A stretch of 6,085 nucleotides of DNA, from contig CANBTO010000329.1 of NCBI GenBank assembly GCA_947372405.1, positions 1-6,085 on the forward strand, given 5' to 3'. Source of the DNA: Verrucomicrobiaceae bacterium. Lineage in GTDB: Bacteria > Verrucomicrobiota > Verrucomicrobiae > Verrucomicrobiales > Akkermansiaceae. Positions 1 through 6,085 of the stretch are shown piece by piece (the first letter of the stretch is position 1; each line of letters begins with the position of its first letter). Both the position numbers and the translations under genes were made by a program. The notes under the pieces were generated by a model. That model saw only the letters and a program-made list of their open reading frames with translations, searched no databases and was not told where the DNA came from.

Positions 1-1
1 G

Positions 2-1036
2 CACGCGCCGATCCTTCTAACAGCCATGGCCCATGACAAACACGTCTATGGCCAGAAACCCCTCGTCCACCAGCTTGCGGAGCTGTCCATGGTGGAGCGC
101 GCGATCAAGGCGAAGCCCCATCTCGTCACGCAGCTCGGCAACCAGCGCATGGCCCACCCCGGCCGTCGCGCGGCGGTGGAGATCCTGCGGCAGGGCCAGC
201 TTGGAAAGGCAGTGGAGGCCTTCGCGTGGACCAGTTCGCCCAATGCCGGCGGGCCGTATTTCAATTACGAAAAGGTCATCCACTCGGACACGGCCCCGCC
301 CGCCAATCTCGATTGGAACCTGTGGCTCGGCCCCTGCTCGCAGATGCCCTATCACGACCTGATTGCCCCGACGAGGTGGCGTTCCTATTGGAACTTCGGC
401 ACCAACGGCCTCGGCGACTGGGGCTGCCACCTGCTCGACGTGGTCATGTTCAGCTATGACGAGCTGCTCACTCCTTTCTCTGTGAAGACCGACTGCGCGG
501 AGCCCGCGGGCAAGGTCTTTCATGTGAATCCTTGCAAATCCACCATCACCTATCAGGTCGGCTCGGACAAGTTCGCCGCCAAGACCTTCCCCGTTCACTA
601 CTACGACACCAACCAGCAACCGACGCTGGAGCAGATGAAGATAGGGGAGCCGATCAAAGGGGGCAACATGACCGTCGTCGTCTGTGAGAACGGCACGCTC
701 GTTCTTGAAGCGGATGGCGGACTCAAGATCTGGCGCGATGGCAAGGCGGAACAAGGGCTGCGCATGCCCGGCCTGCCCGACAAGTGGGAACCGCTCAACC
801 ACTACCACGCATGGGTGGACAACTGCCTCGGCAAAAAGACCGAGCTCCGCACCCCGTTCAAGGACGCCATCCGCATCACCGAAGCCGCGTTGCTTGCGGT
901 TAAAGCCACCCGATTCCCCGGTCAGGAACTGCTGTGGGACCGCTCCAAGCTCACCTTCACAAACCACGCCGAAGCCACCAAAACCATCGTCAGCCGCGAA
1001 TACCGCGAGGGTTTCGCTCCTCCGGTCGTCGGGTGA
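2..1036 (+). CDS. Gfo/Idh/MocA family oxidoreductase, 5'-truncated
   Basis: NAD(P)-dependent oxidoreductase of the Gfo/Idh/MocA family, which usually oxidises or reduces sugars or cyclitols in the cytoplasm; the substrate cannot be told from sequence. The frame is open from position 2, and the ATG at 26 is internal: residues before it read into the KHVYGQKP motif that ends the Rossmann domain. So about 100 or more N-terminal residues, including the GxGxxG nucleotide loop, lie outside the window. Visible are 344 residues. The lysine of the QKP motif (visible residue 19, normally EKP) is the conserved catalytic lysine. The C-terminal half has the WxLWLGP, RWRSYWNFG and GDWGCHLLD motifs typical of the planctomycete/verrucomicrobial subfamily; the His of GCHLLD is the usual catalytic histidine. 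HYHAWVDNCLGK lies near the C-terminus. It ends at TGA 1034-1036, 42 nt before the propeller gene on the same strand, suggesting one transcript. Family assignment is secure, function is not. Confidence 0.93.
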   Translation, partial: HAPILLTAMAHDKHVYGQKPLVHQLAELSMVERAIKAKPHLVTQLGNQRMAHPGRRAAVEILRQGQLGKAVEAFAWTSSPNAGGPYFNYEKVIHSDTAPPANLDWNLWLGPCSQMPYHDLIAPTRWRSYWNFGTNGLGDWGCHLLDVVMFSYDELLTPFSVKTDCAEPAGKVFHVNPCKSTITYQVGSDKFAAKTFPVHYYDTNQQPTLEQMKIGEPIKGGNMTVVVCENGTLVLEADGGLKIWRDGKAEQGLRMPGLPDKWEPLNHYHAWVDNCLGKKTELRTPFKDAIRITEAALLAVKATRFPGQELLWDRSKLTFTNHAEATKTIVSREYREGFAPPVVG

Positions 1037-1078
1037 CATTCTTGCCAAACCATCTTCCATCCAATTGTTTCCATCATC

Positions 1079-2125
1079 ATGATCCCACGTATCGCACTGC
1101 TCGCCGCCCTTCCGACGTTTCTGTTAGCCCATCCGGACCACGGGACGGTGCCCGCCGGGGAAATCCAGACCCCCGTCATCACCGGCAACGGTGAATGGCT
1201 CTATGAAGCCGTCCCCGGCTGGGGCGTGCTGCCGGACGGCAAACCGATCGGCCCCACCCACGGCAGCGTGCTCGTCGGCCCGGACCAGAAGGTTTACCTC
1301 AGCACCGATTCCGAACTCTCGATCATTGTTTGGGAACCAGACGGCAAGTTCGTGAAATCCATCGCTCCCGAGTGCCAGGGTTTTCACGCCATGTGCATGC
1401 GCGAGGAGGATGGCAAAACCGTCATCTACGGCACGCAGAACAACGGCTACGGCAACAAGGCGCGCAAGGCAAAAGGCCTGCCCGCCACGCCGTTCCGCGT
1501 CTGCAAGATCGATACGGACGGCAAGCTGTTGTTGGAAATCCCCAACGCCGGCACCGGCGAGGTGCAGGGCGGATGGAACGGCCTCACCGCCGTGACGGTT
1601 TGCCCGGATGGCTCCATCATCGCCGCCATGGGCTATGGCTCGAACCTGATCCACAAGTTCGACGCCACCGGCAAGCTGCTCAAGACCTTCGGTGGAAAAG
1701 GCACCGGCGACGGCAAGTTCGATACCTGCCACGGTCTCACCATCGACACCCGCTTCGGCGCGCCGCGCCTGCTCGTCGCGGACCGTGAAAACCGCCGTCT
1801 CTGCCACCTCGACCTCGATGGCAACTGGATCGGCGTCTTCGCCTCCAATCTGCGCCGTCCCTGCTCGTTCTCATGGCATGGCGAAACCCTCGCCGTCGCC
1901 GAACTCGAATCCCGCGTCGTTATCCTCGACAAAACTGGCACACCGGTCGCTTTTCTCGGAGACAATCCGAACCGCAAGCAGTGGGCCAATTTCCAGGTGA
2001 AACCCGAGGACCAGCACCTTGGTATCTTCAGCGCGCCGCACGGCCTCGCCTTCGCCGATAACGGCGACCTCTACGTCCAGGACTGGAACGTCTCCGGCCG
2101 GGTGACCAAGCTGCGCAAGAAGTGA
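1079..2125 (+). CDS. Secreted six-bladed beta-propeller (NHL-repeat-like) protein
   Basis: A 348-residue exported protein. Residues 1-17 form a short signal peptide (one Arg, a Leu/Ala-rich core, probable cleavage after FLLA before HPDHG). The rest is built of repeated strands of the type 'DGKxxLxxxDxxG' seen in NHL/SMP-30-like propellers: around residues 62-92, 137-155, 167-205, 215-255, 266-295 and 317-345. The blade GKGTGDGKFDTCHGLTID (about 206-223) and the last blade SAPHGLAFADNGDLYVQDWN (318-337) are the clearest NHL-type units. Such propellers act in ligand binding or, in relatives such as peptidyl-amidoglycolate lyase, in catalysis; nothing here fixes a function. The ATG at 1079 is chosen because the signal peptide begins there; no Shine-Dalgarno site precedes it. 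The short gap to the upstream oxidoreductase suggests an operon in carbohydrate use. Fold call is good; role is unknown. Confidence 0.85.
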   Translation: MIPRIALLAALPTFLLAHPDHGTVPAGEIQTPVITGNGEWLYEAVPGWGVLPDGKPIGPTHGSVLVGPDQKVYLSTDSELSIIVWEPDGKFVKSIAPECQGFHAMCMREEDGKTVIYGTQNNGYGNKARKAKGLPATPFRVCKIDTDGKLLLEIPNAGTGEVQGGWNGLTAVTVCPDGSIIAAMGYGSNLIHKFDATGKLLKTFGGKGTGDGKFDTCHGLTIDTRFGAPRLLVADRENRRLCHLDLDGNWIGVFASNLRRPCSFSWHGETLAVAELESRVVILDKTGTPVAFLGDNPNRKQWANFQVKPEDQHLGIFSAPHGLAFADNGDLYVQDWNVSGRVTKLRKK

Positions 2126-2243
2126 TGGGACCCCCCCGGTTTTTCACAGGGCGGATTTTATTTGAAAAGGTCCGGCCAACGGCCTCGCTTCCATAGGCTG
2201 ACCATGCGAGTCAGAACCTCGCTTGTACTGAGGCCGACGCTTC
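2126..2243. other. Intergenic gap before the sulfatase gene
   Basis: This 118-nt stretch contains no convincing gene. It starts with a C7 run (about 2131-2137) and a T-rich patch. A GC-rich 5-bp hairpin GCGAG/CTCGC (2206-2210 with 2218-2222) and a long-range inverted repeat CGGCCTC/GAGGCCG (2180-2186 with 2230-2236) are visible, plus a repeated octamer CCTCGCTT (2183-2190 and 2218-2225). None is followed by a T-run, so no intrinsic terminator for the propeller gene can be called, and no good promoter could be picked out. Confidence 0.4.
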
Positions 2244-2279
2244 ATGGCAAACGAGTCAAGCATATCGCCCATCAATCTC

Positions 2280-4157
2280 ATGAAGCACCTGATCGCTTTG
2301 ATTCTATTCAATCTGGCCCTCTGCGCGGCATCATCCCAGGCGTCCGGCGTCAGCAAGCCGAACATCGTCATCATTTTGATCGACGACATGGGCTATGGCG
2401 ACATCGCCCCGTTTGGCGCTACCAAACAGCGCACCCCCAACCTTGACCGAATGGCGAGCGAAGGCATGAAACTGACGAGTTTTTACGCCGCTCCATTATG
2501 CTCGGTCTCCCGGGCGCAATTGATGACGGGCTGCTATGGCCCGCGCATATCAATTCCAGGGGTCTTTGGCCCAGGCTCAAAGTATGGACTGAATCCGACC
2601 GAGCATACGATCGCGGAGCGTCTCAAGGAATATGGCTACGCCACAGCCTGCATCGGTAAATGGCATCTGGGAGACCAACCGGAGTTTCTGCCCACCAGGC
2701 AGGGATTCGATCATTACTTCGGCATTCCTTACTCCAACGACATGGAGCGCAAATCCGTTCAAACCGGTCAGTATGTGGTTCCGTTGATGCGTGAAAACAC
2801 GGTGACGGAACTGCTCACAGATGAAGGACAAACCCGAATAGTGGAGCGCTGCACCGACGAGGCCATTTCCTTCATGCGCGCGAACGCGAACGGCCCCTTC
2901 CTGCTCTATCTTCCACATACGGCGGTCCACAAGCCGCTCAATCCGGGCAGGGCGTTCCGCGGCAAATCCTCCAACGGACTTTATGGCGACTGGGTGGAAG
3001 AGACGGATTGGAGCGTAGGCCGGATTATTGATACCATCAGGGAATTGAAGATCGATCAACGCACCCTGGTCATATTCACAAGTGACAACGGCCCTTGGTT
3101 GGGAGGTTCCGGGAGCGACGGGATGGGCAGTGCAGGACCGCTTCGTGGCGGTAAAGGCAGCACATGGGAAGGTGGACTGCGAGAGCCCGCGCTGGCTTGG
3201 TGGCCGGGAAAAATCGCACCCGGAAGCGTGTGTGACGCGGTGGCGGGAACCATAGATCTGCTGCCCACCGCCGTTAAACTTGCAGGAGGCGTTGTGCCTG
3301 ACAAGCCGGTGATCGATGGCAGGGACATTTCCCCGCTGTTATTTGGTGAAACCACAAGATCGCCACGCGAGGCACATTACTATTTTTCCGAATTTGATCT
3401 CCAAGCGGTGCGTCAAGGACCGTGGAAGCTTTTCGTGAACGACCCTTCAAGAGGAGGCGATACCCCGCAACTTTACAACCTGGACAAAGACAAAGGCGAA
3501 AAAACCAACATCGCCGACAAGAATCCCGAAGTTGTCGCATCACTTCAGAAACTCGCCACGAGAATGAATACCGAAATCGGCGGCTATAACCCCACCTCGC
3601 GGCGTCCCGCAGGTTTCGTTTCAAATCCCCACACCGTCTATGCCATCGACGACTCCGAACGACTTTCTGCAAAGGCCAACAAGGTGGCCCCGCCGGCTTC
3701 GCTCGACAAGATGTCGCCGGGAGATGCGATCTCCTCAGCCGCCGCGCCGCAGGTCGCAGGCAGGGGATTTTCGATTTCATGTGACGTGCTCACCACGCAG
3801 CGTGACGCCGTACTGCTTGCCCATGGTGGGATGAGTTCTGGCTACGCCCTGTATTTGAAGGCCGGCAAGGTCGTTTTCATTGTCCGAACGGGTGGCGGTG
3901 ATGCCTTCGCCGAACTTTCCGCTGCCGCCGTTATGGGAGAAACAATGCATGTTTCCGCCATCCTTTCAGCTAATGCCACGATGACCCTCAAGGTCGGCAA
4001 ACAAGCGGTTGTAACTGGCAGGGCCGGAGGACTCATCAAGCGCCAGCCGACGGAGGAATTCAGCCTCGGTCATGATCGGGGAAAACCCGTCGCCGCATAT
4101 ACCACCAACCAGGCTTTCAGCGGCAAGATCACGCATCTGTCCATCACGACGCCCTGA
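2280..4157 (+). CDS. Secreted S1-family sulfatase with C-terminal LamG/ConA-like domain
   Basis: Hydrolyses a sulfate ester, probably on a polysaccharide outside the cytoplasm. The 625-residue reading starts at ATG 2280, giving a normal signal peptide (MKH, then a hydrophobic core, to about residue 23). An in-frame ATG at 2244 adds 12 residues and has GAGG 10 nt upstream, so it remains possible. The sulfatase domain spans about 26-430. Metal-binding Asp pair is D35-D36 (LIDDMGYGD); the formylglycine site is C74 in CSVSRAQLMTG, with R78; GKWHLG gives K127 and H129; HTAVHKP gives H213/H217; TSDNGP gives D269-N270; GGKGSTWEGG gives K292. All catalytic positions expected for the family are present, but the usual CxPSR is CSVSR. 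A linker (about 435-490) leads to a beta-rich LamG/concanavalin-like domain (about 495-625, GYALYLKAGKVVFIVRTG). Base composition looks less GC-rich than in the two upstream genes. No formylglycine-generating enzyme is in the window. The precise sulfated substrate cannot be told. Confidence 0.93.
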   Translation: MKHLIALILFNLALCAASSQASGVSKPNIVIILIDDMGYGDIAPFGATKQRTPNLDRMASEGMKLTSFYAAPLCSVSRAQLMTGCYGPRISIPGVFGPGSKYGLNPTEHTIAERLKEYGYATACIGKWHLGDQPEFLPTRQGFDHYFGIPYSNDMERKSVQTGQYVVPLMRENTVTELLTDEGQTRIVERCTDEAISFMRANANGPFLLYLPHTAVHKPLNPGRAFRGKSSNGLYGDWVEETDWSVGRIIDTIRELKIDQRTLVIFTSDNGPWLGGSGSDGMGSAGPLRGGKGSTWEGGLREPALAWWPGKIAPGSVCDAVAGTIDLLPTAVKLAGGVVPDKPVIDGRDISPLLFGETTRSPREAHYYFSEFDLQAVRQGPWKLFVNDPSRGGDTPQLYNLDKDKGEKTNIADKNPEVVASLQKLATRMNTEIGGYNPTSRRPAGFVSNPHTVYAIDDSERLSAKANKVAPPASLDKMSPGDAISSAAAPQVAGRGFSISCDVLTTQRDAVLLAHGGMSSGYALYLKAGKVVFIVRTGGGDAFAELSAAAVMGETMHVSAILSANATMTLKVGKQAVVTGRAGGLIKRQPTEEFSLGHDRGKPVAAYTTNQAFSGKITHLSITTP

Positions 4158-4216
4158 TCCTGCCCCGACGTCTACAGGTGGCGGAGAAATGAGTCTTCCC
4201 CGCACAGCGCTTCGAT

Positions 4217-4459
4217 ATGAAAAACTCCCGATTGTGCACCAAATGCAATTCAAACCGTGTGCTGAGAATTCCGGGATCAAGGATTCTTGGATCCGGGGAT
4301 GAGATTCGAGTAGGTCTTTCCGCTTTCGGATCCGTTAGAGCGACGAAATATCTTTGCTGTGCTTGTGGATTTTTTGAAGAGTGGGTCGATGATGTTACTG
4401 ATCTCACCAAGCTGGAAAAGACATACAAAAAAGGATTGGTTCCTGAATGGGATCAGTAG
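4217..4459 (+). CDS. Small zinc-ribbon protein
   Basis: An 80-residue cytoplasmic protein with no signal peptide. Two Cys pairs, C7-x2-C10 (CTKC) and C47-x2-C50 (CCAC, with an extra C48), form a four-Cys zinc ribbon; the second is followed by the conserved-looking GFFEEWVDD and a charged helix (LTKLEKTYKKG, about 64-73). Small proteins with this CxxC ... YLCCxCGFxEEWID pattern are widespread in bacteria and have no assigned function that I can name. The loop between Cys pairs (RIPGSRILGSGDEI) is encoded by an imperfect palindrome. The start at ATG 4217 sits 5-6 codons before the first CxxC; no Shine-Dalgarno site is visible. The gene is more AT-rich than its neighbours, which may mean a separate origin. 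It is convergent with the minus-strand secreted protein gene and 59 nt downstream of the sulfatase, so read-through from there is possible. Confidence 0.8.
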   Translation: MKNSRLCTKCNSNRVLRIPGSRILGSGDEIRVGLSAFGSVRATKYLCCACGFFEEWVDDVTDLTKLEKTYKKGLVPEWDQ

Positions 4460-4592
4460 TTGGAGCAATCACATTGCGGAGGCTAGGCCTTCAGTCATGA
4501 CACGCCGCTATTCGAAATGGTAAAGGTCATCCGAATCGCGCTCCTCGGCTACCTGAAATCAAACGTGACCACGGAACAGGACGGAATGCCCT
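4460..4592. other. Convergent intergenic gap
   Basis: This 133-nt spacer lies between the zinc-ribbon gene and the end of the minus-strand gene. A weak hairpin GAGGC-TAG-GCCTT (about 4479-4492) lacks a T-run. A 32-codon ORF from ATG 4517 to TGA 4613-4615 (starts MVKVIRIALLGYLKS) overlaps the end of the opposite gene by 23 nt. It has no ribosome site and no recognisable family, so it is not called as a gene. No convincing bidirectional terminator was found. Confidence 0.35.
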
Positions 4593-5369
4593 TCAAGGAG
4601 CGCCGGTGCCGGTGAGGTTGATGTAGAAGGGATTTTCGTTGGAGTCGTTGTTCGCGATACTCACCATCGCATAACGGGCACCGCTGGCCGTGGGTTTGAA
4701 CTTCACGGTGAAGGTGGTGCTGGTGCCTGGAGGAAGGGAGGTTTTGCCCGGGGCGCTGACGATGAAGTCGGTATCCTGGGCGCCGGACTTGCTGGTGGCG
4801 ATGCCGGTGAGCGGGGCCTTGCCGGTGTTTTTAATGGTGAAGGTCTTGGCGACGCTGGTGGAGCCGGTTTTGACGGTGCTGAACTTGCGCGTCGCGTAGT
4901 TGCCGATGTTGGTGCCGACGGGCTGGTTCACTTCGATCTCGGGTGCTTTGGGCGGGGTGCCGATGACCAACGTGCCGGACAGCGAGACCTTGTCGTTGCC
5001 GGTGATGAAGATTTCGTAGTTGGCCACTCCGAGTGTCACCCACAGATACATCAGCGCGGGTTTCTGACCTGCGATGAACGGCGTGACGGTGTAAGTGTAA
5101 TTGCCAAACGCGAATTCCTTTAGCGCGATGGTGGCATTGCAGTTCACCGTGTCTCCGGTGAGTTTGCGGATGGTGAATCCATTGGCGGGAGAGGTTTCAA
5201 ACTTGCCCGTCCATGATCCTGTGGTGGCGAAAGGAGCACCGCCGTAATCGATGTTGAAGGTCAGCGTTTTCCCGGCCAGAGCCTTCGGTGAGAGATCATC
5301 GATGGTGATGGAGAAAGCCGGACTGATCATCGAAACGAGCAACAAGGAGGCGGATAGGAGTGATTTCAT
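4593..5369 (-). CDS. Secreted protein with choice-of-anchor D (HYDIN-like Ig) domain
   Basis: A 258-residue exported protein of unknown role. Residues 1-20 are a signal peptide (MKSLLSASLLLVSMISPAFS, cleavage after AFS). Residues about 21-132 form an all-beta N-terminal region that I do not recognise (ITIDDLSPKALAGKTLTFNI onward). Residues 143-256 match the 'choice-of-anchor D' Ig-like pattern: TFTIKNTGKAPLTGI, DFIVSAPGKTSLPPGTSTTFTVKF, then ASGARYAMVSIANNDSNENPF and a closing NLTGTG. Such domains usually sit in surface or matrix proteins with a C-terminal sorting signal; here the protein stops just after the domain (GTGAP) with no membrane helix or sorting tail, so it may be periplasmic or released. 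The ATG at 5369 is chosen for the signal peptide; a TTG at 5414 would add 15 residues before the signal peptide and is unlikely. No Shine-Dalgarno site is seen. The gene is divergent from leuA. Confidence 0.85.
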   Translation of the reverse strand: MKSLLSASLLLVSMISPAFSITIDDLSPKALAGKTLTFNIDYGGAPFATTGSWTGKFETSPANGFTIRKLTGDTVNCNATIALKEFAFGNYTYTVTPFIAGQKPALMYLWVTLGVANYEIFITGNDKVSLSGTLVIGTPPKAPEIEVNQPVGTNIGNYATRKFSTVKTGSTSVAKTFTIKNTGKAPLTGIATSKSGAQDTDFIVSAPGKTSLPPGTSTTFTVKFKPTASGARYAMVSIANNDSNENPFYINLTGTGAP

Positions 5370-5389
5370 GATGGTGCATGTTGCTAGAG

Positions 5390-5418
5390 TGGTCACCCGC
5401 CGGTGGCAAATCAATATT
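5390..5418 (+). promoter_or_regulatory. Possible sigma-70-type promoter for the leuA leader
   Basis: TGGTCA (5390-5395, four of six to the -35 consensus) and AATATT (5413-5418, four of six to the -10 consensus) are spaced by 17 nt. A transcript would start near 5425, upstream of the leucine-rich short ORF. The match is modest and the -10 lies inside a palindrome, so this is only a candidate. Confidence 0.25.
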
Positions 5419-5421
5419 TGC
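5406..5421. promoter_or_regulatory. AT-rich perfect palindrome, candidate operator
   Basis: GCAAAT-CAAT-ATTTGC is an inverted repeat with 6-bp perfect arms and a 4-nt spacer, standing out as AT-rich within GC-rich DNA. It lies between two divergent genes, 36 nt before the start codon of the minus-strand secreted protein and 13 nt before the ATG of the leuA leader ORF, and covers the candidate -10. This is the position expected of a dimeric repressor site, but no regulator can be named. Confidence 0.35.
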
Positions 5422-5434
5422 GGATCCTGCTGAA

Positions 5435-6085
<651 letters not shown>

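Noticed and set aside
26..28. ATG at 26 as the start of the oxidoreductase
   Set aside because: The frame is open upstream, and this ATG lies within the end of the Rossmann domain, just before the KHVYGQKP motif, so the gene begins before the window.
17..1060. Long minus-strand ORF of 347 codons opposite the oxidoreductase gene
   Set aside because: The plus-strand frame encodes clear family motifs; the antisense frame is open because of GC-rich third positions and shows no recognisable domain.
1124..1807. Minus-strand ORF of 227 codons opposite the propeller gene
   Set aside because: Same cause: a shadow of a GC-rich coding frame with low-complexity Val/Ala/Gly/Asp composition and no motif.
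4144..4428. Minus-strand ORF with repeated DPRIL/DPGIL residues opposite the zinc-ribbon gene
   Set aside because: The repeat comes from the palindrome at 4271-4296; the plus-strand frame has the zinc-ribbon Cys pairs and is the real gene.
4517..4615. 32-codon ORF beginning MVKVIRIALLGYLKS
   Set aside because: Too short, no ribosome site, no recognised family, and it overlaps the end of the convergent gene; noted only in the gap entry.

Overview
The window looks like a piece of chromosome from a free-living bacterium of the Planctomycetes-Verrucomicrobia group, most likely Verrucomicrobia. This rests on family content: a Gfo/Idh/MocA oxidoreductase with a QKP motif, a secreted NHL-type propeller, a secreted S1 sulfatase with a C-terminal lectin-like domain, and a 'choice-of-anchor D' Ig-like secreted protein. 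GC content is high and Shine-Dalgarno sites are weak or absent. The taxonomic call is inference; no rRNA or other marker is present.

Layout: (1) positions 2-1036 carry the 3' part of a Gfo/Idh/MocA oxidoreductase that began before the window. (2) 42 nt later, on the same strand, comes a signal-peptide-bearing six-bladed beta-propeller (NHL-like) protein (1079-2125), probably co-transcribed. (3) After a 118-154 nt gap there is a secreted sulfatase (2280-4157, or 2244 as alternative start) with a C-terminal concanavalin/LamG-like domain. (4) A small zinc-ribbon protein follows (4217-4459). (5) Facing it on the minus strand is a secreted protein with an Ig-like choice-of-anchor D domain (4593-5369). 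(6) Divergent from that gene, the window ends inside leuA, the long-form 2-isopropylmalate synthase (5637 to the window edge).

The first three genes fit breakdown of sulfated or otherwise decorated polysaccharides: sulfatase in the periplasm or outside, sugar oxidoreductase in the cytoplasm, propeller of unknown role. leuA belongs to leucine biosynthesis and is unrelated to them.

The most interesting stretch is the 267-bp divergent intergenic region before leuA. It holds a short leucine-rich ORF (5435-5545, or from GTG 5483) ending in a cluster of otherwise infrequent Leu codons (CTT CTT CTA GGG TTG). Downstream is a GC-rich hairpin followed by six T, and a perfect 7-nt alternative pairing that would disrupt that hairpin. 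The spacing fits classical ribosome-mediated transcription attenuation. A 16-bp AT-rich perfect palindrome lies just upstream, between the divergent genes. No mobile element, CRISPR array, tRNA or rRNA was seen.
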